DNA of 64,000 bases from Roseivivax lentus (GTDB taxonomy: Bacteria; Pseudomonadota; Alphaproteobacteria; Rhodobacterales; Rhodobacteraceae), in the NCBI RefSeq assembly GCF_900156805.1, contig NZ_FTOQ01000004.1, positions 124,001-188,000 of the forward strand, in the 5' to 3' direction. Position 1 is the first letter of the stretch; every line of letters starts with the position of its first letter. The notes under the pieces were generated by a model. The model saw nothing but the letters and a program-made list of their open reading frames with translations, did no database searches and was not told where the DNA came from. Position numbers and translations under genes: made by a program. Of the stretch, positions 11,107 through 19,872 are shown piece after piece.

Positions 11107-12024
11107 ATGGCCCGAGACCGCGCTGGAAGCGACGATTACACCGGCCCGCTGAAGCGTCTGCTTCTGGCGACGCTGATCCTGTGCCTAATCGCCATCTTCC
11201 TGCTCTGGCGCATCGACAGCCCGCGGGTCGAGCGCTTCCGCGCGCAGGTGATCGACAATATCGTGCCGAGCTTTTCCTGGGCGATGGCGCCGGTCACCGC
11301 GGTCGTGGATCTTGCCGGCGATTTCCGCAGCTACCAGCAGATCTACGAGCAGAACCAGGAACTGCGCCGCGAGTTGCGGCAGATGACCGCCTGGAAAGAG
11401 GCGGCCCTCCAGCTCGAACAGGAAAACGCCCGGCTGCGCGATCTGAACAACGTGCAGCTCGATCCGAAGCTGACCTACATCACCGGCGTCGTGCTCGCGG
11501 ATGCCGGATCGCCCTTTCGCCAGACGGTGCTGATCAATGTGGGTTCCCGCGACGGGATTGTTGACGGCTGGGCAACAATCGACGGGATCGGCCTTGTGGG
11601 CCGCATCTCGGGCGTGGGCGCCAATACCAGCCGGGTGATCCTGCTGACCGACGCCACGAGCCGCATCCCGGCGGTGATCCAGCCCTCGGGCCAGCGCGCG
11701 CTGATCACCGGCGACAATACCTCCGCCCCGCCCATCGATTTCCTCGAGAACCCCGATCTGGTGCGGCCCGGCGACCGCATCGTCACAAGCGGCGACGGCG
11801 AGGTCTTCCCGCCCGGCCTGCTGATCGGGCAGGTGGCGGAAGATCCCGGCGGCCGTTTGCGCGTGCGGCTGGCCGCCGATTACGAGCGGCTCGAATTCCT
11901 GCGGGTGCTGCGCGATCATGGCGCGCGGCGCGTCACGCAGCCCTCGGCCCTGATCGCCCCCGCCGATCCGGTGTCCGAGCCCGAGCCGGAACCGGCCCCC
12001 GACGCCGCCGAGGTCACCCAGTGA
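11107..12024 (+). CDS. mreC: Rod shape-determining protein MreC
   Basis: MreC is a bitopic inner-membrane protein with a large periplasmic part that links MreB to the peptidoglycan synthases. The 305-residue sequence has one transmembrane helix at about 16-36 (LLLATLILCLIAIFLLW), a coiled coil at about 70-112 (YEQNQELRRELRQM and following) and the two beta-barrel MreC core from about 120 (VVLADAGSPFRQTVLINVGSRDG). The C-terminal tail is Pro/Glu-rich and probably disordered. Its stop overlaps the mreD start by 4 bases (GTGA). Confidence 0.96.
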   Translation: MARDRAGSDDYTGPLKRLLLATLILCLIAIFLLWRIDSPRVERFRAQVIDNIVPSFSWAMAPVTAVVDLAGDFRSYQQIYEQNQELRRELRQMTAWKEAALQLEQENARLRDLNNVQLDPKLTYITGVVLADAGSPFRQTVLINVGSRDGIVDGWATIDGIGLVGRISGVGANTSRVILLTDATSRIPAVIQPSGQRALITGDNTSAPPIDFLENPDLVRPGDRIVTSGDGEVFPPGLLIGQVAEDPGGRLRVRLAADYERLEFLRVLRDHGARRVTQPSALIAPADPVSEPEPEPAPDAAEVTQ

Positions 12025-12557
12025 TCGACGGAACCATCCTGAAGACCTGGCTGATGCGGGCGGTGCTGATCGGTCTCGCGATGATCGTGGTCTTCTTCCA
12101 CCTCCTGCCGCTGCACCACCTGCCGCCGCGGCTGGCGGGGCCGGATATCATCACGCTGCTGATCTTCGCCTGGGCGCTGCGCCGCCCCGATTACGTGCCC
12201 GCCTGGCTGATCGCGCTGGTGGCCCTTCTGGCCGATCTGATCTTTCAGCGTCCGCCCGGGCTCTGGGCCGCGCTGACGGTGATCTTCGCCGAGGGGCTGA
12301 AATCCGGCGAACGGCGCCAGCGCGAGACGAATTTCATGATGGAGTGGCTCAGTGTCGCGGTGAGCCTCGGGGCGATGACCCTGATCTACCAATTGACCAA
12401 GGTCTTGCTTATCATCGAACCGGTGGGCTGGGTGCTGGCGATCTCGTCGGCGCTGGCCTCGATCCTGTTCTACCCGGTCGTCGTGGCAATCACCCGGATC
12501 TTCGGGATCGCGCGCGCGGCGCCGGGCGACGGGGACCGATTGGGAATGGGCCTATGA
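12021..12557 (+). CDS. mreD: Rod shape-determining protein MreD
   Basis: A 178-residue polytopic inner-membrane protein with about five hydrophobic helices, expected to help assemble the MreBCD elongation complex. It starts with GTG at 12021, overlapping the mreC stop, and its stop overlaps the mrdA start (ATGA). Sequence conservation in MreD is low; the call rests mainly on hydrophobic pattern, length and position between mreC and the PBP2 gene. Confidence 0.93.
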   Translation: MIDGTILKTWLMRAVLIGLAMIVVFFHLLPLHHLPPRLAGPDIITLLIFAWALRRPDYVPAWLIALVALLADLIFQRPPGLWAALTVIFAEGLKSGERRQRETNFMMEWLSVAVSLGAMTLIYQLTKVLLIIEPVGWVLAISSALASILFYPVVVAITRIFGIARAAPGDGDRLGMGL

Positions 12558-14497
12558 AGCGCACATCGAAGGAAGTCGCGGAAAGTTATGCGCGCGTCTC
12601 GCGCCGGGGGATGATCCTGGGCGGGCTGCAGCTGGGCTTTGTCGGGCTTCTGGGCCTGCGCATGCGGCACATGCAGGTCGACCAGGCCGACGAATTCCGC
12701 CTGCTGGCCGAAGAGAACCGCATCAACCTGCGGCTCATCCCGCCGTCGCGCGGGCAGATCTTCGACCGCAACGGGCGCATCATCGCCGCCAACGAACCGG
12801 CCTACCGGATCACCATGGTCCGCGAGGATGCCGAGGACGTGGACGCCGTGATGGCGCGGCTGGCCGAGCTGGTCGAGCTCGGTCCCGACGATATCGAACG
12901 CGCCCGCGCCGAGATGGCCCGCTCCGCGCCGTTCCTGCCCGTGACCGTCGCCGACCGCGTCAGCTGGGAAGCGGTGAGCCGCGTCGCGGTCAACGCCCCC
13001 GCCCTGCCCGGCGTGGTGCCCGAAGTCGGGCTGAGCCGCGTCTATCCGGACCGCGAGACCTTCGCGCATGTGGTGGGCTATGTCGGTCCCGTCTCGGAAC
13101 GCGACCTCGCCCGCTACGAGGACCCCGAACCGGTGCTGCGCATCCCGCGCTTCCAGATCGGCAAGGTCGGCGTGGAGCGCAATTACGAGGAACAGCTGCG
13201 CGGCCGCGCCGGGGCCAAGCGCGTCGAGGTTAACGCCGTGGGCCGCGTCATGCGCGAGCTCGACCGCCGCGAGGGCGAGGCCGGTTCCGACGTGCAGCTC
13301 ACCCTCGACAGCGATCTGCAGAATTACGTGCAGGCGCGTCTGGGTGAGGAAAGCGCCAGCGTCGTGGTGATGGATCTGGAGCATGGCGATCTTCTGGCCA
13401 TCGCCTCGGCGCCCTCCTACGACCCGAACAAGTTCGTGCGCGGCATCTCGGTCGCCGATTACAGCGTCTACCGCGAGAATGAGCGCCGCCCGCTCGCCTC
13501 GAAAACGGTGCAGGACGCCTATCCTCCCGGCTCCACCTTCAAGATGGTCACCGCGCTCGCGGCGATGGATGCGGGCGTCGTGTCGCCCAACGACACGGTC
13601 TGGTGCCCCGGGCACATGACGGTGAGCGGACGGCGCTTCCATTGCTGGAAGCGCGTCGGTCACGGCCACATGAACCTCGAGCTGTCGCTGCGCGAAAGCT
13701 GCGACGTCTATTATTACGATCTGGCACTCAAGGTCGGCATCGAGAAGATCGCCGAGACCGCCCGCAGACTGGGCCTCGGCGAGGTGCACGGCATTCCGAT
13801 GTCCGCCGTGACCGAGGGCCTCATTCCCGACAAGGAATGGAAGCTGCGCAACCGCGATGCGCCCTGGGTGGTCGGCGATACGGTGAACTCCTCGATCGGC
13901 CAAGGCTTCGTGCTGTCCTCGCCGCTGCAGCAGGCGGTGATGACCGCGCGGCTGGCCACCGGGCGCGCGATCTCGCCCCGGCTGGTGAAATCCGTGGACG
14001 GGATCGAGACGCCGCGCGACCCCGGCGAGCCCATGGGCTTCAACGAGAACCACCTCCGTCAGCTGCGCCAGGCGATGTTCTCGGTCTCCAACAACCGCCG
14101 CGGCACCGCGTATGGCTCGCGCATCATCGATGACGGGATGCGCATGGCGGGCAAGACCGGTACCAGCCAGGTGCGCAACATCACCGCCGCCGAACGTGCC
14201 CGCGGGGTAGTCCGGAACGAGGACCTGCCGTGGAAGCGGCGCGACCATGCCTTGTTCGTGAATTTCGCGCCCTACGAGCAGCCGCAGATCGCGGTGTCGG
14301 TGGTCGTCGAACATGGCGGCGGCGGCTCGGCCGCGGCGGCGCCGATCGCGCGCGACGTGACGCTGCAGGCGCTCTACAAGGGCGATCCGCCGCTCGAAGC
14401 CTACCCGACCAAGGACCGCGACCGCATCCGCGAGCAGCAGCAGCGCCTCGCCGAGGAGCGCGAGGACAAGATGCGCGACGGGCGGAGCCGCGCATGA
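12554..14497 (+). CDS. mrdA: Penicillin-binding protein 2 (peptidoglycan D,D-transpeptidase)
   Basis: PBP2 cross-links peptidoglycan during lateral wall growth, partnering with RodA. The 647-residue protein has an N-terminal membrane anchor (about 21-41), a PBP dimerisation domain and a transpeptidase domain. The catalytic motif GSTFK (Ser327, Lys330), a SxD/N-like SCD segment near residue 385 and KTGT (Lys534) are all visible. The frame extends upstream to 12344, but that part overlaps mreD in another frame; I use the ATG at 12554, which overlaps the mreD stop and directly precedes the cytoplasmic tail and anchor. The stop overlaps the rodA start by 4 bases. Confidence 0.96.
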   Translation: MKRTSKEVAESYARVSRRGMILGGLQLGFVGLLGLRMRHMQVDQADEFRLLAEENRINLRLIPPSRGQIFDRNGRIIAANEPAYRITMVREDAEDVDAVMARLAELVELGPDDIERARAEMARSAPFLPVTVADRVSWEAVSRVAVNAPALPGVVPEVGLSRVYPDRETFAHVVGYVGPVSERDLARYEDPEPVLRIPRFQIGKVGVERNYEEQLRGRAGAKRVEVNAVGRVMRELDRREGEAGSDVQLTLDSDLQNYVQARLGEESASVVVMDLEHGDLLAIASAPSYDPNKFVRGISVADYSVYRENERRPLASKTVQDAYPPGSTFKMVTALAAMDAGVVSPNDTVWCPGHMTVSGRRFHCWKRVGHGHMNLELSLRESCDVYYYDLALKVGIEKIAETARRLGLGEVHGIPMSAVTEGLIPDKEWKLRNRDAPWVVGDTVNSSIGQGFVLSSPLQQAVMTARLATGRAISPRLVKSVDGIETPRDPGEPMGFNENHLRQLRQAMFSVSNNRRGTAYGSRIIDDGMRMAGKTGTSQVRNITAAERARGVVRNEDLPWKRRDHALFVNFAPYEQPQIAVSVVVEHGGGGSAAAAPIARDVTLQALYKGDPPLEAYPTKDRDRIREQQQRLAEEREDKMRDGRSRA

Positions 14498-15633
14498 GTT
14501 ACCTCGAATATTCGGTCAAGACGGTCCCGTCGGGCTGGCGCAAGATCCTCTATCTCAACTGGCCGGTCGTCGTCCTGCTGACCGCCGTGGCGGGCGTCGG
14601 CTTCCTGATGCTCTATTCCGTCGCGGGCGGCACGCTGCAGCCCTGGGCCGAGCCGCAGATGAAGCGTTACCTGCTGGGGCTGGTGGCGATGTTCGTCGTG
14701 GCGCTGGTGCCGATCTGGTTCTGGCGCAACATGGCCTTCGTGATCTATCTCGGGGCGCTCGGCCTTCTGGTGGCGGTCGAGTTCGTGGGCTCGGTCGGGA
14801 TGGGCGCGCAGCGCTGGATCGATCTGGGCTTCATGCGCCTGCAACCCTCGGAGCTGATGAAGATCGCGCTGGTGATGGCGCTCGCGGCCTATTACGACTG
14901 GCTGCCGCTGCGGCGCACCTCGAACCCGTTCTTCGTGGCCCTGCCCATCGCGCTCATCCTGATCCCGACCTTCCTGGTGATCACCCAGCCCGATCTCGGC
15001 ACCGCGATCCTGCTGCTGACGGCGGGCGGGCTGATGATGTTCCTCGCCGGCGTGCACTGGGCCTATTTCGGCATCGTGATCGCGGCGGGGGCGGCGGGTC
15101 TGTCGGCTGTCTTCAAGAGCCGCGGCACCGATTGGCAGCTTCTGAAGGATTACCAGTTCCGCCGGATCGACACCTTCCTCGATCCCTCGACCGATCCGCT
15201 GGGGGCCGGGTATCACATCACCCAGGCCAAGATCGCCATGGGCTCGGGCGGCTGGACCGGACGGGGCTTCATGCAGGGCACGCAGTCGCGGCTGAACTTC
15301 CTGCCCGAGAAGCACACTGATTTCATCTTCAACACGCTGGCCGAGGAGTTCGGCTTCATCGGCGGCATGTCGCTTCTGGTGCTCTACGTGCTGATCCTGG
15401 TCTTCTGCGTCGTCTCGGCGCTGCAGAACAAGGACCGCTTCTCGTCGCTCCTGATCCTCGGCGTGGGGCTGACCTTCTTCCTGTTCTTCGCGGTCAACAT
15501 GTCGATGGTGATGGGCCTCGCCCCCGTGGTCGGCGTGCCGCTGCCGCTCGTGAGTTATGGCGGATCGGCCATGCTTGTCCTGATGATCGCGTTCGGGCTG
15601 GTGCAGTCGGCGCATATCCACCGCCCGAGGTGA
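14494..15633 (+). CDS. rodA: Peptidoglycan glycosyltransferase RodA (SEDS family)
   Basis: RodA polymerises lipid II into glycan strands in the elongasome. The 379-residue protein has about ten membrane helices and typical SEDS signatures: QRWIDLGFMRLQPSELMKIALV, QPDLGTA, the FLPEKHTDFIF loop and a C-terminal GVPLPLVSYGGSAM. The open frame begins much earlier inside mrdA, but the ATG at 14494 overlaps the mrdA stop (ATGA) and gives the normal length. It is the last gene of the mre operon; only 4 bases separate it from the following dehydrogenase gene, which may be transcribed with it. Confidence 0.96.
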   Translation: MSYLEYSVKTVPSGWRKILYLNWPVVVLLTAVAGVGFLMLYSVAGGTLQPWAEPQMKRYLLGLVAMFVVALVPIWFWRNMAFVIYLGALGLLVAVEFVGSVGMGAQRWIDLGFMRLQPSELMKIALVMALAAYYDWLPLRRTSNPFFVALPIALILIPTFLVITQPDLGTAILLLTAGGLMMFLAGVHWAYFGIVIAAGAAGLSAVFKSRGTDWQLLKDYQFRRIDTFLDPSTDPLGAGYHITQAKIAMGSGGWTGRGFMQGTQSRLNFLPEKHTDFIFNTLAEEFGFIGGMSLLVLYVLILVFCVVSALQNKDRFSSLLILGVGLTFFLFFAVNMSMVMGLAPVVGVPLPLVSYGGSAMLVLMIAFGLVQSAHIHRPR

Positions 15634-15637
15634 CGCC

Positions 15638-16573
15638 ATGACTGTCAATGTCCTTTTCGCCGCCCGGAAAGCGGCCTGGGAAAGCTACGAGGCGCCCCTG
15701 CGCGCCGCGCTGAAGGCGGCGGGCGTGAAGGCGCGCCTCTCTGTCGACCTGCCCGCCGAAGAGGTCGATTACATCGTCTACGCGCCCAACAGCGACCTGC
15801 AGGATTTCGCCCCCTTCACCCGCGCCAAGGCAGTGCTGAACCTCTGGGCCGGGGTCGAGGGGATCGTGAAGAACCCCACCCTGACCCAGCCGCTCGCGCG
15901 GATGGTCGATGAAGAGGGGCTGACGCAGGGCATGGTGGAATGGGTGACCGGCCACGTGCTGCGGCATCACCTCGGGATGGATGCGCATATCGTGAACCCG
16001 GATCACGACTGGATCGAACAGGCGCCGCCGTTGGCGCGGGACCGCGTGGTGACGATCCTCGGTCTCGGCACGCTGGGCAGCGCCTGCGCGGAGATGCTGG
16101 TGCGCCTGGGCTTTCAGGTGCGCGGCTGGAGCCGGTCGGGCCGGAAGGTCGAGAACGTCGCCTGCTTCCGGGGGCAGGACGGGCTGGAGGCCGCGCTTGG
16201 CGGTGCCGATATCGTGGTGCTCCTGCTGCCCGACACGCCCGCGACCGAGAATGTCATGTCGGCGCATGCGCTTTCGCTCATCAAGCGCGGCGGCGTGATC
16301 ATCAATCCCGGTCGCGGCCCGCTCATCGACGATGCGGCGCTCCTGTCGGCCCTGGACAGCGGTCAGGTCGGGCATGCCACGCTCGATGTCTTCCGCATCG
16401 AGCCCCTGCCCAGGGATCACCCCTATTGGGCGCATCCGCGGGTGACGGTGACGCCGCATATCGCCTCCGAAACCCGTACCGACAGCGCCGCGCGCGTCAT
16501 CGCCGAGAATATCCGCCGCGGCGAAGCCGGTGAGCCGTTCCTGCACCTCGTGGACCGCGCCGCCGGGTATTGA
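15638..16573 (+). CDS. Glyoxylate/hydroxypyruvate reductase A-like 2-hydroxyacid dehydrogenase
   Basis: A 311-residue D-isomer-specific 2-hydroxyacid dehydrogenase resembling GhrA, which reduces glyoxylate and hydroxypyruvate with NAD(P)H. The Rossmann segment is ILGLGTLGSACAEML (about residues 138-152). The catalytic Arg lies in NLWAGVEG..., the Glu in the LDVFRIEPLP segment and the catalytic His in VTPHIASETR. Length matches GhrA (about 310). It begins 4 bases after rodA, so the mre operon may read into it, although a metabolic link to cell-wall synthesis is not obvious. Confidence 0.85.
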   Translation: MTVNVLFAARKAAWESYEAPLRAALKAAGVKARLSVDLPAEEVDYIVYAPNSDLQDFAPFTRAKAVLNLWAGVEGIVKNPTLTQPLARMVDEEGLTQGMVEWVTGHVLRHHLGMDAHIVNPDHDWIEQAPPLARDRVVTILGLGTLGSACAEMLVRLGFQVRGWSRSGRKVENVACFRGQDGLEAALGGADIVVLLLPDTPATENVMSAHALSLIKRGGVIINPGRGPLIDDAALLSALDSGQVGHATLDVFRIEPLPRDHPYWAHPRVTVTPHIASETRTDSAARVIAENIRRGEAGEPFLHLVDRAAGY

Positions 16574-16701
16574 GCGGCGGCCGGGAGGCGGCCTTCGGTC
16601 CTGCGGCCCGCTGCCGTTCCGGCGCCCCGCGGCGCATCCGCCGAACACAGCCCGCGATTGGCACATCACCCTGCATGCCCGCGCCCCTGTCACGATCGGA
16701 C

Positions 16702-16766
16702 CGGAAATACCTCCGGGGGTCTGGGGGCAGCGCCCCCAGCCGATCCGCGCGCCGCGCGCGCGGATC
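16702..16766. repeat. Intergenic palindromic repeat, two GC-rich hairpins
   Basis: Two successive hairpins lie between convergent genes. The first has an 8-bp stem (16721-16728 with 16732-16739), preceded by ATACCTCCGGGGGT. The second has a 10-bp stem (16742-16751 with 16757-16766). The first resembles an intergenic element I recall from many Rhodobacteraceae genomes at gene ends (ATAC-CCGGGGG followed by a GGGGGC/GCCCCC stem). It may also serve as a bidirectional terminator for the two convergent operons, though no T-run follows. Confidence 0.6.
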
Positions 16767-16773
16767 GTTCCGG

Positions 16774-17172
16774 TTACCCCTTGCGGTAGCGAAACACGCC
16801 CGAACCCTTGGCGATGATCTCGCCCTCGTCGTCGCGGATCACCCCTTCGGCGAAGAACGTGCTCTTGCCGCCCCCCGTCCGCCAGCCCTCCGCGATGAGC
16901 CGCGCACCCCGGGGGCGCGACAGGTATTGCACGTTCAGCGACAGGGTCAGCGCCATCTGCGGCGCATCCGCGTCGCCGGTCCAGGTGCCCGCATAGCCCA
17001 TCGCGGTATCGAGCAGCGTCGCATGCACGCCGCCATGGGGCAGCCCCTGCCGGTTGCCAAGATGCTCCGCGAGCGGCAGCTCGATCTGCGCGTAATCCGC
17101 CGACCAGCCGGTCCGCTCCATCCCGAGATGCTGCTGGAAGGGATAGGGCGCTTCGGGAAAATCCTCCGCCAT
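16774..17172 (-). CDS. PaaI-type hotdog-fold acyl-CoA thioesterase
   Basis: A 132-residue hotdog protein of the PaaI/4HBT family. The motif HGGVHATLLDTAMGYAG (46-62) carries the active-site region that positions the thioester, as in PaaI thioesterases. It would hydrolyse an acyl-CoA and release free CoA, possibly relieving CoA trapping by a dead-end intermediate of the operon. The open frame extends upstream into the kinase gene; I use the ATG at 17172 (MAEDFPEAPYPF), two bases after the kinase stop. It is the last gene of the five-gene acyl-CoA operon. Confidence 0.82.
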   Translation of the reverse strand: MAEDFPEAPYPFQQHLGMERTGWSADYAQIELPLAEHLGNRQGLPHGGVHATLLDTAMGYAGTWTGDADAPQMALTLSLNVQYLSRPRGARLIAEGWRTGGGKSTFFAEGVIRDDEGEIIAKGSGVFRYRKG

Positions 17173-17174
17173 GC

Positions 17175-18191
17175 TCAGCGCTCCAGCCAGTCGAGGCCGA
17201 GCGCGGCAAAGCGCGGCACATAGGCGCCAAGCCGCAATCCCGCCTCGGGGTTGGAGGCATTGCCGTCGAGCGAGCGCTTCTTCACCCCCTGCAGGATCGC
17301 CGCCATGCGGAAGAAGGCAAAGGCCACGTAATAGCCGAAGCGCTCGGGCGGCGCGATGCCGCGATGGGCGCAATACATCGCAACGAAGGCCGCGTCCGAG
17401 GGCAGGCCCAGCGCCGTCCGGTCGAGCCCCGCAAGGCCCCGCCCCTCGGGCCCGGGCGGCATCTGCCATTGCATGATGACCCCGGCGAGATCAGCCAGCG
17501 GATGGCCCAGCGTCGACAATTCCCAATCGAGCACGGCGGTGCAGGTCGGCCGCTCGGTGTCGAAGAGCATGTTGTCGATCCGGTAATCGCCATGCACCAG
17601 CGTGCGGGCGCCATCGTCCTCCGGCATCTCCGCCTCCAGCCGGTCGATCAGCCGGTCCATATCCGCCAGCGGCCCGGTCTCGGAGGCGCGGTACTGCTTG
17701 GTCCAGCGCCCGAGCTGGCGTTGGTAGTAACTCCCCGGCGGCCCGAAATCGGTCAGGCCTACAGCCGTCAGGTCCACATCGTGGATCGCGGCCAGCACGC
17801 GGGCCATCTCGGCGACGATGTCCCCGCGCTCGCCCGCGACCATGTCGGGCATCGACGGATCGTCGATATTGCGCCCGGTGACATGGGCCATGACGTAGAA
17901 CATCGAGCCGATGACATCCTCGTCCTCGCAAAGCGCGATCATCCTCGGCACCGGCACATCGGTGCCCCAGAGCGCCTTCTGCACCCGGAACTCCCGGTCG
18001 ACCGCATGGGCCGATTTCAGAAGCGTCCCCGGAGGCTTGCGGCGCAGCACGTAGGAGCCCGATGCGGCATTCAGCCGATAGGTCGGGTTGGACTGCCCCA
18101 CATCGAACTTCGTGACGCTGAGCGGCCCGGAATAGCCGGGCACGTGCGCGGCCATCCAGCGTCCGACGCGGGCGATGTCCAGTTCGGCCAT
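17175..18191 (-). CDS. Aminoglycoside phosphotransferase-fold kinase of the ACAD10/11 N-domain type
   Basis: A 338-residue APH-fold kinase. The catalytic Brenner motif HGDYRIDN (His200, Asp202, Asn207) and the Mg-binding LDWE (Asp222) are intact. The N-terminal part (GQSNPTYRLNAASGSYVLRR, FYVMAHVTGR) strongly resembles the kinase domain of mammalian ACAD10/11 and bacterial LvaA, which phosphorylates 4-hydroxyacyl-CoA. Drug resistance is therefore unlikely. It overlaps the acyl-CoA dehydrogenase stop by one base (TGATG), so the two halves of an ACAD11 protein lie here as adjacent genes. The ATG at 18191 is chosen because the frame upstream runs through the dehydrogenase gene. Confidence 0.85.
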   Translation of the reverse strand: MAELDIARVGRWMAAHVPGYSGPLSVTKFDVGQSNPTYRLNAASGSYVLRRKPPGTLLKSAHAVDREFRVQKALWGTDVPVPRMIALCEDEDVIGSMFYVMAHVTGRNIDDPSMPDMVAGERGDIVAEMARVLAAIHDVDLTAVGLTDFGPPGSYYQRQLGRWTKQYRASETGPLADMDRLIDRLEAEMPEDDGARTLVHGDYRIDNMLFDTERPTCTAVLDWELSTLGHPLADLAGVIMQWQMPPGPEGRGLAGLDRTALGLPSDAAFVAMYCAHRGIAPPERFGYYVAFAFFRMAAILQGVKKRSLDGNASNPEAGLRLGAYVPRFAALGLDWLER

Positions 18192-19423
18192 CAGGTGGCC
18201 CGCTGCGTATACTTCTTCAGCTCCGCACGGGCGACCTGCCGCCTGTGCACCGCGTCCGGACCATCGGCAAAGCGCAGGGTGCGGATATGCGTCCACATGT
18301 GGGCCAGGCTGAAATCCTGGCTGATCCCCGCGGCCCCGTGGAGCTGCATCGCCTCGTCCACGACCTTGCCCGCCATCAGCGGGGCCACGACCTTGATCTT
18401 GGAAATCCAGGGCTGGGCCGCGCGCACGCCGGCGCTGTCCATCATCCAGGCGGCCTTGAGGCAGAGAAGCCGCGCCATCTCGATCTCCATCCGGGCATTG
18501 GCGATGATGTCGAAATTGGCGCCCAACTCGACCAGCGGTTTGCCGAAGGCCTCGCGGTCGAGCCCGCGGCGGCACATCATCTCCAGGGCCTTCTCGGCCT
18601 GCCCGATGGCGCGCATGCAATGGTGGATGCGCCCGGGCCCGAGCCGGCCCTGCGCCACCTCGAAGCCGCGCGCCTCGCCCAGCACGACGTTCTTCGCGGG
18701 CACGCGGACATCGGTGAAGCGGATATGCATGTGCCCGTGGGGCGCGTCATCGGCCCCGAAGACCTGCATCGGACGCAACACCTCGATGCCCGGCAGATCG
18801 GGGTCCATGACGAACATCGTGTGGCGCTGGTGCTTGGGCGCATCGGAGTCGGTGCAAGCCATCAGGATGTAGAGCCCGCAGCGCGGATCGCCCGCGCCGG
18901 AAATCCACCATTTCTCGCCGTTCAGGAAATAATCGTCGCCGTCGCGCCTGGCCTCGAAAGCCAGCTGCGCGGCGTCGGAGGAGGCGATGTCGGGCTCGGT
19001 CATCACGTAGGCCGAGCGGATCTCGCCCGAAAGAAGCCGCCCGAGCCAGCGCTCCTTCATCCAGTCCTCGCCGTAACGCTCGAGCACTTCCATGTTGCCG
19101 GTATCGGGCGCGTTGCAATTGAAGACCTCGGCGGCGATCGGCACCTTGCCCATCTCCTCGGCAAGATAGGCATATTCCACCGTGGTCAGGCCGTAACCCT
19201 TGTCGCTGTCGGTCAGCCAGAAGTTCCACAGGCCGCGATCACGCGCCTTGGCCTTGAGCCCGTCGAGGATCTCGAGCTGCCGCGCGGTGTGGTGGAACCG
19301 CCCCTCGGGGTGCTTGCCCACCTCGGCGTGGAACTCCGCATCCAGCGGCGCGATCTCCTCCTCGACCATCTGCCGCACCGCCGCGATCAGCGGGCGCACC
19401 TTGTCGGTGATGCCAAGATCCAT
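18191..19423 (-). CDS. Acyl-CoA dehydrogenase of the ACAD10/11 type
   Basis: A 410-residue FAD acyl-CoA dehydrogenase. The typical segments are present: YVMTEPDIASSDAAQL and WWISGAGDPRC in the middle domain, and HHCMRAIGQAEKALEMM, LCLKAAWMMD and a C-terminal MQLHGAAGISQDF. The PDIASSDA and HMWTHIRTLRFADGPDAVH stretches are characteristic of ACAD10/11 homologues. In that subfamily the enzyme removes the phosphate of a 4-phosphoacyl-CoA, giving an enoyl-CoA that enters beta-oxidation. The ATG at 19423 is preferred over one 36 bases upstream because it follows GGAGGAGA at proper spacing and overlaps the MaoC stop (TGATG). Confidence 0.87.
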   Translation of the reverse strand: MDLGITDKVRPLIAAVRQMVEEEIAPLDAEFHAEVGKHPEGRFHHTARQLEILDGLKAKARDRGLWNFWLTDSDKGYGLTTVEYAYLAEEMGKVPIAAEVFNCNAPDTGNMEVLERYGEDWMKERWLGRLLSGEIRSAYVMTEPDIASSDAAQLAFEARRDGDDYFLNGEKWWISGAGDPRCGLYILMACTDSDAPKHQRHTMFVMDPDLPGIEVLRPMQVFGADDAPHGHMHIRFTDVRVPAKNVVLGEARGFEVAQGRLGPGRIHHCMRAIGQAEKALEMMCRRGLDREAFGKPLVELGANFDIIANARMEIEMARLLCLKAAWMMDSAGVRAAQPWISKIKVVAPLMAGKVVDEAMQLHGAAGISQDFSLAHMWTHIRTLRFADGPDAVHRRQVARAELKKYTQRAT

Positions 19424-19872
19424 CAGGTCTCCTCCTTCCAGCTGATCAATGTCAGCCAATCCGCGGCCAGCGCGGGTTTTTCTTCGCCTTCACGCTCGAC
19501 GGTAACGTCCCAGCGCAGGCGCACGCCGTCCGGGCGGTCCTGCAACTCGGCGATCTGGAACAGGCCCCGCACGCGGCTGCCCACCAGCGTCGGGGCGATG
19601 AACCGGACCCGGTCGAAGCCGTAATTCACCGACACGGCGCCGGGCGGCAGGTCGTCGGGCATGACGTCGTAGACCATGGCCGACAGCATCGACAGGACGA
19701 GGTAGCCATGCGCGACCGGCCCGTCGAAGCCCGCGGCCCGGGCAGCCTCCGCATCGAGATGGATGCCCTGCCAGTCTTCCGTCGCATCGGCGAAGGCGCG
19801 CACGCGTTCGGGGGTGACCGCGTACCAGCGCGAGGGCTTCGGCGCGCCGGTGCGGAACGCCTCAGACAGCAT
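19423..19872 (-). CDS. MaoC-like dehydratase (hotdog fold)
   Basis: A 149-residue single-hotdog MaoC protein, likely an (R)-specific enoyl-CoA hydratase or related dehydratase. The hydratase segment is FADATEDWQGIHLDAEAARAAGFDGPVAHGYLVLSM, including the catalytic Asp/His pair of R-hydratases (D-x4-H with G-x-I/L-A-HG). It starts at 19872, overlapping the synthetase stop by 11 bases, and its own stop overlaps the dehydrogenase start by one base. Within the operon it could hydrate the enoyl-CoA product. Confidence 0.87.
   Translation of the reverse strand: MLSEAFRTGAPKPSRWYAVTPERVRAFADATEDWQGIHLDAEAARAAGFDGPVAHGYLVLSMLSAMVYDVMPDDLPPGAVSVNYGFDRVRFIAPTLVGSRVRGLFQIAELQDRPDGVRLRWDVTVEREGEEKPALAADWLTLISWKEET

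Noticed and set aside
17175-18191. Possible aminoglycoside resistance gene (APH fold)
   Set aside because: The N-terminal half and the operon context match ACAD10/11-type kinases of acyl-CoA metabolism rather than antibiotic phosphotransferases.
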